A DNA stretch of 64,000 nucleotides, from NCBI RefSeq assembly GCF_010725485.1, contig NZ_AP022598.1, positions 2,666,001-2,730,000 of the forward strand. The letters are read 5' to 3'. Origin of the DNA: Mycolicibacterium parafortuitum (GTDB taxonomy: Bacteria > Actinomycetota > Actinomycetes > Mycobacteriales > Mycobacteriaceae). Position 1 is the stretch's first letter. The number at the start of each line of letters is the position of its first letter. Under the pieces are notes generated by a model, which was given only the letters and a program-made list of their open reading frames with translations, was not told the DNA's origin and searched no databases. The position numbers and the translations under genes were made by a program. Shown here one piece after another: positions 8,385 to 20,235 of this stretch.

Positions 8385-9917
8385 TCAATCCACCTGGTAG
8401 CGAGGGAACACTCCGGACGGTGCGGGCAGCGAGGTGCCCGGCGCCAGCCGCGTCGCGATCGCGGTGAAGGCCCGCTGTTCTTCGGGTTGGCCGAGCAGAT
8501 CCAGAAGCTTGGCCATCGTCTCGGGCATCACGGGCTGGCTGAGCAGCGCGGCGATGCGCACCACCTCCAGCGTCGTGTAGAGCACCGTGGCGAAGCGTTG
8601 CGGATCGGATTTGCGCAGCACCCATGGTTCCTGCGCCGAGAAGTAGCGGTTGGCCGCGCCGAGCACCGACCAGATCGCCTCCAGCGCCAGATGCATCGCC
8701 TGGCGGTCGTAGTGCTCGCGCACCCGCTCCAGCAGCGCGTCGGCGGCGGCGAGCATCTCGGAATCCTCGGCGCTGAACTCACCGGGTTCGGGCACCACCC
8801 CGTCGAGGTTCTTGGCCACCATGGACAGCGAGCGCTGCGCCAGATTGCCGAACTCGTTGGCCAGGTCGGCGTTGATGCGGCCGATGATGCCGTCCTCGCT
8901 GTAGCTGCCGTCCTGGCCGAACGGCACCTCGCGCAGCAGGAAATAGCGCACGGCGTCGACGCCGAATTCTTCGACCAGCGCGATGGGGTCGACGACGTTG
9001 CCCACCGACTTACTGATCTTCTCGCCCTTGACGTTGATGAAGCCGTGGGCGAACACCCGTCGGGGAAGCTCGAGTCCGGCTGACATCAGGAACGCCGGCC
9101 AGTACACGGTGTGGAATCGGATGATGTCCTTGCCGATGACGTGCAGGTCGGCGGGCCAGTACTTCCGGAAGTCCGGCGACGAGACGTCAGGGAAGCCGGC
9201 GCCGGTGAGGTAGTTGGTCAGCGCGTCCACCCAGACGTACATGACGTGATCGGGATGTCCCGGTACCGGCACGCCCCAGTCGAACGTGGTGCGCGAGATG
9301 GACAGATCGCGCAGTCCGCCGGAGACGAAGCTGACGACCTCGTTGCGCCGCACGTCGGGACCGATGAAATCGGGGTTCGCCTCGTAGTGGGCGAGCAGCC
9401 GGTCGGTGTATGCCGAGAGCCGGAAGAAGTACGTCTGCTCCTCGGTCCAGGTCAGCGGCGTGCCGGTCTCGATCGAGTACTTCTCGCCGTCGCGCGTCTC
9501 GATCTCGTCGTCGCTGTAGAAGCGTTCGTCGCGCACCGAGTACCACCCGGAGTACGTGTCGAGGTAGATGTCGCCGGCGGCGTCCATCCGCTTCCAGATC
9601 TCTGCCGACGCGGCGAAGTGGTCGGCGTCGGAGGTCCTGATGAAGCGGTCGAAGGAGCTTCCGAGCCTGCGCTGCATCGCCTCGAACGCGTCGGAGTTGC
9701 GCACCGCGAGTTCGGCGGTCGGGATGCCTTCGCGTTCCGCGGTCTGCGCCATCTTCAGTCCGTGCACGTCGGTGCCGGTCAGGAATCGAACGTCGTAGCC
9801 GTCGAGGCGCTTGAACCGGGCGATCGCGTCGGCGGCGACCTTCTCGTAGGCGTGCCCGATGTGGGGCGCGCCGTTGGGGTAGTCGATCGCCGTGGTGATG
9901 TAGTAAGGCTCGCTCAT
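8385..9917 (-). CDS. metG: Methionyl-tRNA synthetase
   Basis: A 510-aa class I synthetase that charges tRNA-Met. The HIGH signature is [11 protein letters not shown] near residue 13 and the KMSKS signature is KISKSVGN near residue 295. The start ATG at 9915-9917 is followed at once by the conserved [12 protein letters not shown]. In the connective domain the usual zinc-knuckle cysteines are replaced (YSVRDERFY), consistent with the short zinc-free MetRS form of mycobacteria. The C-terminus is an anticodon-binding helical domain with no EMAP/OB extension. It is divergent from tatD with 27 nt between start codons, and gdhA follows closely. Confidence 0.97.
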   Translation of the reverse strand: MSEPYYITTAIDYPNGAPHIGHAYEKVAADAIARFKRLDGYDVRFLTGTDVHGLKMAQTAEREGIPTAELAVRNSDAFEAMQRRLGSSFDRFIRTSDADHFAASAEIWKRMDAAGDIYLDTYSGWYSVRDERFYSDDEIETRDGEKYSIETGTPLTWTEEQTYFFRLSAYTDRLLAHYEANPDFIGPDVRRNEVVSFVSGGLRDLSISRTTFDWGVPVPGHPDHVMYVWVDALTNYLTGAGFPDVSSPDFRKYWPADLHVIGKDIIRFHTVYWPAFLMSAGLELPRRVFAHGFINVKGEKISKSVGNVVDPIALVEEFGVDAVRYFLLREVPFGQDGSYSEDGIIGRINADLANEFGNLAQRSLSMVAKNLDGVVPEPGEFSAEDSEMLAAADALLERVREHYDRQAMHLALEAIWSVLGAANRYFSAQEPWVLRKSDPQRFATVLYTTLEVVRIAALLSQPVMPETMAKLLDLLGQPEEQRAFTAIATRLAPGTSLPAPSGVFPRYQVD

Positions 9918-9927
9918 TTCAGGGTCA

Positions 9928-9937
9928 ACCCTAGAGT
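9928..9937. promoter_or_regulatory. Overlapping divergent -10 elements of metG and tatD
   Basis: The plus strand has TAGAGT at 9932-9937, 7 nt before the tatD GTG, predicting a leaderless tatD mRNA. The minus strand has TAGGGT at 9933-9928, 10 nt before the metG ATG, predicting a leader of only a few bases. The hexamers share two bases, the same arrangement as between pmt and rsmI. No canonical -35 is evident. Confidence 0.5.
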
Positions 9938-9944
9938 GTGTCGG

Positions 9945-10796
9945 GTGAGCGGGACTAAACAGCGACGAGAGCCGCCGCCGATTCCGGAGCCGGTGGGACA
10001 GCTGGTCGACGCGCACACCCACCTCGATGCGTGTGGCGCCCGGGACGCCGACGGCGTCCGCGCGATCCTCGACCGGGCGGCTGCGGCCGGGGTGCGCGCG
10101 GTCGTGACCATCGCCGACGACCTGGAGTCCGCGCGGTGGGCCGCCGAGGCCGCCGACTGGGATTCCCGCGTCTACGCCGCCGTCGCGCTGCATCCGACCC
10201 GGGCCAACGCGCTGACCGCGGAGGCGCGCGCGGTGATCGAACGCCTCGCTCAGCATCCCCGCGTGGTCGCGATCGGGGAGACCGGGATGGATCTGTACTG
10301 GCCGGGCCGGCTGGACGGGTGCGCCGAACCCGGCGAACAGCGCGAGGCCTTCGCCTGGCACATCGACCTGGCCAAGCGCACCGGCAAGCCGCTGATGATC
10401 CACAACCGCGACGCCGACGCGGCCGTGCTCGACGTGCTGCGCGCCGAGGGCGCCCCCGAGACGGTGATCTTCCACTGCTTCTCCTCGGACGCCGAGATGG
10501 CGCGGGCGTGCCTCGACGAGGGCTGGCTGCTCAGCCTGTCGGGGACGGTCAGCTTCAAGAACGCTCGTGACCTGCGTGAAGCTGCGGCGTTGATCCCGGA
10601 CGGCCAGCTGCTCGTCGAGACGGACGCGCCGTTTCTGACCCCGCACCCGTATCGCGGGGCGCCGAACGAGCCCTACTGCCTGCCCTACACTGTGCAAGCG
10701 CTGGCCGATCTCCTGGGCCGGCCCGCGGAGGAGCTCGCCGAGCTGACCTCCGCGACGGCGGTACGGACCTACGGCTTGGCGGGTTGCTGGACCTAG
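9945..10796 (+). CDS. tatD: TatD-family metal-dependent DNase
   Basis: A 283-aa TIM-barrel hydrolase of the TatD family (3'-5' exonuclease/DNase acting in DNA repair or turnover). Metal ligands are visible: LVDAHTHLD near residue 20, [29 protein letters not shown] and [11 protein letters not shown]. The GTG at 9945 was taken as the start because a TAGAGT box ends 7 nt before it and the upstream open frame carries no family sequence. It precedes rpfB by about 100 nt, as Rv1008 precedes Rv1009. Confidence 0.94.
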   Translation: MSGTKQRREPPPIPEPVGQLVDAHTHLDACGARDADGVRAILDRAAAAGVRAVVTIADDLESARWAAEAADWDSRVYAAVALHPTRANALTAEARAVIERLAQHPRVVAIGETGMDLYWPGRLDGCAEPGEQREAFAWHIDLAKRTGKPLMIHNRDADAAVLDVLRAEGAPETVIFHCFSSDAEMARACLDEGWLLSLSGTVSFKNARDLREAAALIPDGQLLVETDAPFLTPHPYRGAPNEPYCLPYTVQALADLLGRPAEELAELTSATAVRTYGLAGCWT

Positions 10797-12938
<2,142 letters not shown>

Positions 12939-12961
12939 TCGCCCACCGCTGTTTTTCATGA

Positions 12962-12988
12962 AGGCCCCGGTCGCGCACCGGGGCCTTT
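12962..12988 (+). terminator. Intrinsic-type terminator after rsmA
   Basis: A perfect 11-bp stem AAGGCCCCGGT/ACCGGGGCCTT with the 5-nt loop CGCGC, starting 23 nt after the rsmA stop and followed by a short TTTG tract. This is the clearest factor-independent terminator in the window and separates rpfB-rsmA from ispE, which has its own -10. Confidence 0.85.
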
Positions 12989-13029
12989 GTGGTGTGCGGC
13001 TCAGGTTCGCCGCGCGCGACGGTCGGCGT

Positions 13030-13035
13030 TAATGT
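13030..13035 (+). promoter_or_regulatory. -10 element of ispE
   Basis: TAATGT followed by 6 nt and the ispE GTG, which predicts a leaderless or near-leaderless mRNA. No convincing -35 is seen upstream. Confidence 0.5.
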
Positions 13036-13041
13036 CGTGCG

Positions 13042-14010
13042 GTGTCCGCGCGTGACGGTAATACGGTTTCGGAGTGGGTTCCCACCGGTTCGGTCACGGT
13101 TCGGGTGCCCGGCAAGGTCAACCTCTATCTCGACGTCGGCGACCGCAGGCCTGACGGCTATCACGAGCTGACCACCGTCTTCCACGCGGTGTCGCTGCTC
13201 GACGAGGTCACCGTGCGCAACGCCGACACGCTGTCCCTCGAGCACGTCGGGGAGGGTGCGGACTCGCTGCCCACCGACGACCGCAATCTGGCCTGGCGCG
13301 CGGCGGAACTGCTGGCCGAGCACGTGGGGCGCGCCCCCGACGTCGCGATCACCGTCGAGAAGACCATCCCGGTCGCAGGCGGGATGGCCGGCGGCAGCGC
13401 GGATGCGGCGGCGGTCCTGGTGGCGATGAACGCGCTGTGGGAACTCGGCGTGCCGCGCCGCGACCTGCACGCGCTGGCCGCCCAACTCGGCAGTGATGTG
13501 CCGTTCGCGTTGCACGGCGGCACCGCGCTGGGCACCGGCCGCGGCGAAGAGCTCGCCACAGTGCTGACCCGCAACACTTTCCACTGGGTGCTGGCGTTCT
13601 CGCCCGGCGGGCTCTCGACGGCTGCCGTCTTCGCCGAGATCGACCGGCTCCGCGCCGAGGAGAACCGCACGCTGCCGCCCCGGCTGGAATCACCCGAACC
13701 CGTGCTGGCCGCGCTGGCGTCGGGGGACCCGACCGAGCTCGCGCCGCTGCTGGGCAACGACCTGCAGCCCGCCGCGCTGACGCTGGACCCCGCGCTGCGT
13801 CGCACGCTGCGCGCCGGCGTCGACGCGGGCGCGCTGGCCGGGGTGGTGTCCGGTTCCGGGCCGACCTGCGCGTTCCTGTGCACCTCGGCAGGCGCCGCCG
13901 TCGACATCGGCACCGAACTGGCCGGCGCGGGCGTATGCCGCACCGTGCGGGTGGCCAGCGGTCCGGTACAGGGGGCGCGGGTGGTGCCGAGCCCGTCGAC
14001 GGCCGGCTGA
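13042..14010 (+). CDS. ispE: 4-diphosphocytidyl-2-C-methyl-D-erythritol kinase
   Basis: A 322-aa GHMP kinase that phosphorylates CDP-ME in the MEP isoprenoid pathway. N-terminal substrate motif [27 protein letters not shown]-binding glycine loop [18 protein letters not shown] near residue 115, and C-terminal [12 protein letters not shown]. The first ~15 residues ([12 protein letters not shown]) precede the conserved core and might be non-native, but a TAATGT box 6 nt upstream supports the GTG at 13042. It follows the rsmA terminator and so is transcribed at least partly on its own. Confidence 0.95.
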   Translation: MSARDGNTVSEWVPTGSVTVRVPGKVNLYLDVGDRRPDGYHELTTVFHAVSLLDEVTVRNADTLSLEHVGEGADSLPTDDRNLAWRAAELLAEHVGRAPDVAITVEKTIPVAGGMAGGSADAAAVLVAMNALWELGVPRRDLHALAAQLGSDVPFALHGGTALGTGRGEELATVLTRNTFHWVLAFSPGGLSTAAVFAEIDRLRAEENRTLPPRLESPEPVLAALASGDPTELAPLLGNDLQPAALTLDPALRRTLRAGVDAGALAGVVSGSGPTCAFLCTSAGAAVDIGTELAGAGVCRTVRVASGPVQGARVVPSPSTAG

Positions 14011-14345
14011 TCGCGGCGCGTCCGCCGGATAAATTCGCGATCACAAATAGGTGTGACACATGCCTCAATAGTCGCGCTCGTTTGGCAGCTACTTAAGAGT
14101 TGCTTAAGATGAGCGGCGGTGAGAGCTAGCGGTCGAGTAGTGGACGCATCCAGTTCCCCCACCGGTCCTGCCGGCGGGGCGCCGAACGGGATGTGGACCG
14201 CCTTCGGCCGCGTCTGCTCAACATCACCGATTCGAGACACAATCGCTCCCCAACCGTATGCGCGCCTTCCCGAAATGGCCGTTGATCAGGCGGAGCATGG
14301 CAAACGGGCATGTGCACCGGGGCAGATGTCGGCGAGGAGGTCGTC
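14011..14345. other. Intergenic region before the acyl-AMP ligase gene, with 11-bp-spaced direct repeats
   Basis: This is 335 nt without a supportable gene. The first part is unusually AT-rich for this genome and carries ACTTAAGA at 14091-14098 and GCTTAAGA at 14102-14109: a 7-nt direct repeat offset by 11 bp, the geometry of OmpR-family response-regulator sites. A strong AGGAGG ribosome-binding site lies at 14335-14340, 5 nt before the GTG of the next gene. Short open frames here have no recognisable product. Confidence 0.5.
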
Positions 14346-15980
14346 GTGAGCAGATTCACCGAGAAGATGTACTTCAATGCCCGGACGAGCAGGCGGGGCA
14401 TGGTCACGGGCGAGCCGCACACGCCCGTCCGGCACACCTGGGGCGAGGTGCACGAGCGCGCGAAGCGCATCGCAGGCGGCCTCGCCGCCGCGGGTGTCGG
14501 TCTGGGTGACGCCGTCGGCGTGCTGGCCGGCTTCCCCGTCGAGATCGCGCCGACCGCCCAGGGGCTGTGGATGCGCGGCGCCAGCCTGACCATGCTGCAC
14601 CAGCCGACCCCTCGCACCGACCTCGTGGTCTGGGCCGAGGACACCATGAACGTGATCGGCATGATCGAGGCCAAGGCGGTCATCGTGTCCGACCCGTTCA
14701 TGGCCGTGATCCCGGTGCTGCAGGAGAAGGGCATCCTCGTCCTCACGATCTCGGATCTGCTCGAGGCCGATCCGATCGAGCCGATCGAGGTCGGCGAGGA
14801 CGATCTCGCGTTGATGCAGTTGACGTCCGGCTCGACGGGTTCTCCCAAAGCCGTGCAGATCACGCACCGCAACATCCACTCCAACGCCGAGGCGATGTTC
14901 ATCGGCGCGCAGTACGACGTCGACAAAGACGTGATGGTCAGCTGGCTGCCGTGCTTCCACGACATGGGCATGGTCGGCTTCCTGACCATCCCGATGTACT
15001 TCGGCGCCGAGCTGGTCAAGGTCACGCCGATGGACTTCCTCAGCGACACCCTGCTGTGGGCCAAGCTCATCCACAAGTACAAGGGCACGATGACGGCCGC
15101 GCCGAACTTCGCCTACGCGCTGTTCGCCAAGCGGCTGCGCCGCCAGGCCAAGCCGGGTGAGTTCGACCTGTCCACGCTGCGCTTCGCGCTCTCCGGTGCC
15201 GAGCCCGTCGAGCCGGCCGACGTCGAGGACCTGCTGGACGCGGGCAAGCCGTTCGGTCTGGATCCGGGCGCGATCCTGCCCGCCTACGGTATGGCCGAGA
15301 CGACGCTGGCGGTGTCGTTCTCGCCGTGCGGTCAGGGCCTGACCGTCGACGAGGTCGACGCGGACCTGCTCGCGGCGCTGCGCCGTGCGGTCCCGGCGAC
15401 CAAGGGGCACACCAAGCGCCTCGCCGAGCTCGGCCCGCTGCTGACCGACCTCGAGGCCCGCGTCATCGACGAGCACGGCAACGTCATGCCGCCGCGCGGT
15501 GTCGGCGTCATCGAGCTGCGCGGTGAGTGCGTGACGCCCGGCTACATGACCATGGGCGGCTTCATCCCCGCGCAGGACGAGCACGGCTGGTACGACACCG
15601 GCGACCTCGGCTACATCACCGAAGAGGGCAACGTCGTCGTGTGCGGCCGCGTCAAGGACGTGATCATCATGGCCGGTCGCAACATCTACCCGACCGACAT
15701 CGAACGGGCCGCCGGCCGCGTCGAGGGTGTCCGCCCGGGCTGCGCGGTCGCCGTGCGCCTGGACGCCGGTCACTCGCGGGAGACGTTCGCCGTCGCGGTC
15801 GAGTCGAACGCCTGGCAGGACCCGGCCGAGGTGCACCGCATCGAGCGTCAGGTCGCCCACGAGGTGGTCGCCGAGGTCGACGTCCGTCCCCGCAACGTCG
15901 TGGTGCTCGGTCCGGGCAGCATCCCGAAGACGTCGTCGGGCAAGCTGCGCCGGTCGAACTCGGTCTCACTGGTCACGTAG
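14346..15980 (+). CDS. pks16: Fatty acyl-AMP/CoA ligase (Rv1013 Pks16-like)
   Basis: A 544-aa adenylate-forming enzyme; despite the M. tuberculosis name pks16 it has no polyketide synthase domains. ANL motifs in order are [19 protein letters not shown] (P-loop, ~155), [43 protein letters not shown] (ATP-ribose Asp), [20 protein letters not shown] (hinge) and [12 protein letters not shown] with the catalytic lysine near the C-terminus. These match FadD/FAAL ligases that activate fatty acids as acyl-adenylates. The GTG at 14346 is supported by AGGAGG 5 nt upstream and gives the same length as Rv1013. The acyl substrate cannot be told from sequence. Confidence 0.9.
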   Translation: MSRFTEKMYFNARTSRRGMVTGEPHTPVRHTWGEVHERAKRIAGGLAAAGVGLGDAVGVLAGFPVEIAPTAQGLWMRGASLTMLHQPTPRTDLVVWAEDTMNVIGMIEAKAVIVSDPFMAVIPVLQEKGILVLTISDLLEADPIEPIEVGEDDLALMQLTSGSTGSPKAVQITHRNIHSNAEAMFIGAQYDVDKDVMVSWLPCFHDMGMVGFLTIPMYFGAELVKVTPMDFLSDTLLWAKLIHKYKGTMTAAPNFAYALFAKRLRRQAKPGEFDLSTLRFALSGAEPVEPADVEDLLDAGKPFGLDPGAILPAYGMAETTLAVSFSPCGQGLTVDEVDADLLAALRRAVPATKGHTKRLAELGPLLTDLEARVIDEHGNVMPPRGVGVIELRGECVTPGYMTMGGFIPAQDEHGWYDTGDLGYITEEGNVVVCGRVKDVIIMAGRNIYPTDIERAAGRVEGVRPGCAVAVRLDAGHSRETFAVAVESNAWQDPAEVHRIERQVAHEVVAEVDVRPRNVVVLGPGSIPKTSSGKLRRSNSVSLVT

Positions 15981-16001
15981 TCCCTGGGGCACCTCACACC
16001 G

Positions 16002-16059
16002 CGAGCGTGCGTGTCTGCGGCCGACACGCCGCATATTTCCCGAAGTCCGCGCACGCTCG
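16002..16059. repeat. 58-nt palindromic repeat, second family (copy F)
   Basis: Outer arms CGAGCGTGCGTG (16002-16013) and CGCGCACGCTCG (16048-16059) pair at 11 of 12 positions, and an inner hairpin GTGTC/GACAC sits at 16011-16027. The element fills the convergent gap between the acyl-AMP ligase and the lipase-maturation-factor-like gene. A copy of the same length and plan is at 27209-27266. It may act as a bidirectional transcript end. Confidence 0.8.
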
Positions 16060-16069
16060 TCGCGGGAGA

Positions 16070-17506
16070 TCAGCTCGCGTCCAACGTGACCGCGGGCAGG
16101 TAGTCGCCGATCAGCGTCCGGTCCCACCACCGGCGTTCGTCGCGCAGTTCCCGCCAGGTGGTGAACCGGTATTCGTACAGCCGCGCCCGGATCCAGCGCG
16201 GTGGCGCGTCGGGAAACGGGTTGTGCCCGAGCAGTCGCATCGTCGCGGTGTCGCCCTTAAGCAGCCGAACCGCCAACGGCCGGAACCAGTCCCGCGCGTA
16301 CGACGGGGAGATCGCCGCGAACCACATCAGCCAGTCCAGCCGCAGGTGGTACGGGGCCCACTGCCGCGGGATCCGGTGTGGGTCACCGGGCTTGCCCTTG
16401 AAGCCGTACTCCTTCCACACCGTGTGATCTGACGGCGACGGGTCGTCGGTGCCTTCGAGGATCACCTCATAGCGGATCCGCCCGATGCTTCCGAACGCGC
16501 CGTAGGTGTTGACCAGGTGGAACGGGTTGAACGACGCGTTCATCTGCTGGCGGCTGCCCAGCATGTTGCGCACCGGCCAGAAGCTCAACACCACCGTCAG
16601 AACGGTCGCCGCGAGCACCACCGCGACGAACCACACCGGCGCGTCCGGGACCGGCGGAGGAGCGGACACCGGCACCACCAGGGAGAACGCGGTCGCGTCG
16701 ACGGCGCTGAACGCGAGCAGGATCGTCAGCCAGTTCAGCCACGCGAAGTTGCCGGAGGCCACCAGCCACAGCTGCGTGACGATCACGATCCCGGCGGCGA
16801 CCGACGCGACCGGCTGCGGGGCGAACAGCGCGAACGGCACCACCAGCTGCGCGACGTGGTTGCCCGCGACCTCGATCCGGTGCAGCGGTTTGGGTAGATG
16901 GTGGAAGAACCAGCTCAACGGCCCCGGCATCGGCTGGGTCTCGTGGTGGTAGTCCAGGCAGCTCAGATCGCGCCAGCACGGGTCGCCGCGCAACTTGATC
17001 AGGCCCGCACCGAACTCGACACGGAACAGCAGCCAGCGCATCAGCCACAACGTCAGCAGCGGCGGCGCGACGTCGTCGTTGCCCAGCAGCATGGCCAGCA
17101 GCCCGGCCTCCAGCAGCAGCGACTCCCAGCCGAAGCTGTACCAGCGCTGCCCGACGTTGACGACCGAGAGGTACAGCACCCACAGCACCAGCCAGGCCGG
17201 CACGGCCGCCCACAGCGGCACCATGTTGCCCGCACCCGCGACCAGCGCGGTGGCCAGCGCGGCCCCCGCCCAGCAGACGCCGGCGAAGAAGCGGTCGGAG
17301 TAGTGCAGATGGAACACGCTCGGCGCCGCCCGGAACGGCACCTGCGCGACGAAGCGCGGCACGGGCAGCATGCCTTGCTCACCGATCAGCGCGCGGAACT
17401 GACGGGCGGCCCCGACGAACGCGATCAGGTAGACCGCGGCGATCCCGCGCTGCAGGATCTCCCGGGCGAGCCAGTACCCGGGAGCGTCGAACCAGTCCAG
17501 GTGCAC
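16070..17506 (-). CDS. Lipase maturation factor family membrane protein
   Basis: A 478-aa polytopic membrane protein of the LMF1/LMF2 family (DUF1222), which in animals assists folding of secreted lipases; the bacterial role is not established. Visible family features are the N-terminal AREILQRGIAAVYLIAF, GWESLLLEAGLLAMLLG, FRVEFGAGLIKLRGD with CWRDLSCLDYHHETQPMPGP, the repeated aromatic segments and the later ending YRFTTWRELRDERRWW. About eight hydrophobic segments lie in residues 20-330, followed by a soluble C-terminal part. Its start is GTG at 17504-17506. It is divergent from the ABC exporter genes and convergent with the acyl-AMP ligase. Confidence 0.85.
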   Translation of the reverse strand: MHLDWFDAPGYWLAREILQRGIAAVYLIAFVGAARQFRALIGEQGMLPVPRFVAQVPFRAAPSVFHLHYSDRFFAGVCWAGAALATALVAGAGNMVPLWAAVPAWLVLWVLYLSVVNVGQRWYSFGWESLLLEAGLLAMLLGNDDVAPPLLTLWLMRWLLFRVEFGAGLIKLRGDPCWRDLSCLDYHHETQPMPGPLSWFFHHLPKPLHRIEVAGNHVAQLVVPFALFAPQPVASVAAGIVIVTQLWLVASGNFAWLNWLTILLAFSAVDATAFSLVVPVSAPPPVPDAPVWFVAVVLAATVLTVVLSFWPVRNMLGSRQQMNASFNPFHLVNTYGAFGSIGRIRYEVILEGTDDPSPSDHTVWKEYGFKGKPGDPHRIPRQWAPYHLRLDWLMWFAAISPSYARDWFRPLAVRLLKGDTATMRLLGHNPFPDAPPRWIRARLYEYRFTTWRELRDERRWWDRTLIGDYLPAVTLDAS

Positions 17507-17570
17507 CCGTCCAGTAGACGCAGGACTTTCCCGGCCAGTAAAGCGGTCGCCGGGTGTCGGTGCGCGCCTA

Positions 17571-17576
17571 TACCGT
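17571..17576 (+). promoter_or_regulatory. -10 element of the ABC exporter genes
   Basis: TACCGT followed by 7 nt and ATG at 17584. The spacing predicts a leaderless transcript and is the main reason for preferring this ATG over a GTG ten codons upstream, which would lie before the promoter. Confidence 0.5.
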
Positions 17577-17583
17577 CGTGGTC

Positions 17584-18539
<956 letters not shown>

Positions 18540-18543
<4 letters not shown>

Positions 18544-19394
18544 CCGCCGTGGAATCCCGGTCGCAGACCCCGATCCGGCCGCAGCCCGTCCCGACACGGC
18601 CCACCAACCTCGTCCAGCAGTCGTGGATCATGGTCAAACGCAACATGATCCACACCAAACGCATGCCGGAGATGCTCAGCGACGTCACCGCGCAGCCGAT
18701 CATGTTCGTGCTGCTGTTCGCGTTCGTGTTCGGGGCGTCGATCACCAACACCGGCGGCGCGTCCTACCGGGAGTTCCTGCTGCCCGGCATCCAGGCGCAG
18801 ACGATCGTGTTCTCGGCGTTCGTGGTGGCCTCGGGGATCACCGCCGACGTCGAGAAGGGCATCATCGACCGGTTCCGCTCGCTGCCGATCTCGCGGTCCT
18901 CGGTGCTGATCGGGCGCAGCATCGCCAGCGTCATCCACTCGTCGCTGGGCGCACTGGTGATGGCGCTGACCGGTCTGGCCATCGGGTGGCGGATCCGCAA
19001 CAGCGTCGGGGAGGCGATTCTCGCGTTCGCGCTGCTGATGCTGTTCGGATTCGGGATGATCTGGTTCGGCATCCTGATCGGCTCGCTGATGCGCACCGTG
19101 GAGGCGGTCAACGGCGTGATGTTCACCGCGCTGTTCCCGATCACGTTCCTGGCCAACACCTTCGTGCCGACCGAGCCGATGCCGCACTGGCTGCGGGTGA
19201 TCGCGGAGTGGAACCCGGTGTCCTCGCTGGCGCAGGCGATGCGCGAATTGTGGGGCAATGGCGGGCCCGCTCCGACGAGTGCGCAACTGCCGTTGCACCA
19301 TCCGATACTCGCGACCGTGCTGTGGTCGCTGACGCTGACAGCGGTCTTCGCGCCGTTCGCGCTGTACGCGTACCGGCGCCGCACCAGCACCTGA
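18540..19394 (+). CDS. ABC-2 type transporter permease (DrrB type)
   Basis: A 284-aa integral membrane subunit with six predicted hydrophobic segments. The first is PIMFVLLFAFVFGASI, then a DVEKGIIDRFRSLPISR motif typical of ABC-2 permeases, and a last segment LWSLTLTAVFAPFALYAY. The ATG overlaps the ATPase stop by 4 nt (ATGA), so it is translationally coupled and forms a half-transporter pair with it. The gene ends 82 nt before a small secreted-protein gene that has its own ribosome-binding site and a possible TATGCT -10 at 19439-19444. Confidence 0.93.
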
Positions 19395-19476
19395 CGACGG
19401 CTTTTCGCAATCTGGATAGGTCGGCGGCCCCTGCCCTCTATGCTTCGGCCACTGCCGGGCTCACTGAGGAGGAAAA

Positions 19477-19914
19477 ATGCCGATGGTCCGTGCGGTCGCC
19501 GCAGCGCTGCTCGCGGCGACCGGCTTCAGCACCGCGACGATATTGTCGGTACCCGCATGGGGCGGAGGACCCGGCGGCGTGGTGGAGACCGGCGTGGTGT
19601 CGAGGGCGGTCGGATCCGGCGTGCGTGACGGCCTGCTGACCGGTTTCTCGGCGACGGGCGCCACCAACGAGGCCGCGTCGGCAGCGGTGATCGCGGTCTG
19701 CCAGAGCGCCGGTGCGGAGCAGTGCAGCAGTGACGAAGTGACCAATGACGTGTTCTGCGTGGTCTCGGTCGGAGCCGACGACGGCAGCGGTGTGGTCGCC
19801 GGCGGTGCGGGAGCGACAGTCGACGCCGCCCGCGAGGACGCGTTCCGCAATGTCGGACGGGCGAACCTCACGTTGGACCCGAGTGCTCGAGTTCTGGCCT
19901 GGTCCTGCCCGTGA
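19477..19914 (+). CDS. Small secreted protein, possibly DUF4189-like
   Basis: A 145-aa protein with a signal peptide (~1-28, RAVAAALLAATGFSTATILS) and no later membrane segment. The mature part has four cysteines (AVCQS, EQCSS, VFCVV, WSCP), enough for two disulfides, and a pattern resembling DUF4189 secreted proteins: repeated small-residue strands followed by a DAAREDAFRN helix. A strong AGGAGG at 19467-19472 supports the ATG. Its function is unknown. It is followed by an even smaller secreted protein, and both sit between the exporter and the iron-sulfur gene. Confidence 0.75.
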   Translation: MPMVRAVAAALLAATGFSTATILSVPAWGGGPGGVVETGVVSRAVGSGVRDGLLTGFSATGATNEAASAAVIAVCQSAGAEQCSSDEVTNDVFCVVSVGADDGSGVVAGGAGATVDAAREDAFRNVGRANLTLDPSARVLAWSCP

Positions 19915-19957
19915 GCAGCTTCCCGGCGCACAGCATCAACGGCAGGGAAGGCAGACC

Positions 19958-20191
19958 ATGACCAGGTGGGCGAAGTACGTGATGACCGCGTTGACGGCCG
20001 GAGCAGCCGGGGTGTTGCTCGGCTCGGCTCCGACCGCCGCGGCGCAGGCGACGTGCCAGGAAGCCGGAAGTCTGGTCAGGTGCCAGACCAACGGCAGCGT
20101 CTCGATCAAGGCGGTACCGGGAACGCGAGCGCCCAACGTGGCCGACACGATCCCCCGAAACAACCGCACCGGGCTCATTCTGTCCTGGTAA
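19958..20191 (+). CDS. Very small secreted protein
   Basis: A 77-aa protein with a clear signal peptide (MTRWAKYVMTALTAGAAGVL, cleavage likely after TAAAQA), leaving ~47 residues with two cysteines (ATCQE, VRCQT) that could form one disulfide. The motif VRCQTNGSVSIKAVPGT is not recognised as a named family. It starts 43 nt after the preceding secreted-protein gene and may share its transcript. Function not known. Confidence 0.65.
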   Translation: MTRWAKYVMTALTAGAAGVLLGSAPTAAAQATCQEAGSLVRCQTNGSVSIKAVPGTRAPNVADTIPRNNRTGLILSW

Positions 20192-20211
20192 GGCGCGTCC
20201 GGCATAGCTAG

Positions 20212-20228
20212 GTATATGGATATATACT
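20212..20228 (+). promoter_or_regulatory. Promoter with inverted-repeat operator before the iron-sulfur gene
   Basis: GTATAT-GGAT-ATATAC (20212-20227) is a 16-bp inverted repeat that is strikingly AT-rich for this genome. It contains TATACT (20223-20228), a near-ideal -10, 7 nt before the ATG at 20236. A repressor bound here would cover the -10, and transcription would start on the ATG. The regulator is not identified. Confidence 0.6.
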
Positions 20229-20235
20229 CAGCTGC

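Noticed and set aside
14286..15860. Long minus-strand open frame opposite the acyl-AMP ligase
   Set aside because: Low-complexity composition and no motifs, while the plus-strand frame has all the ANL ligase motifs.
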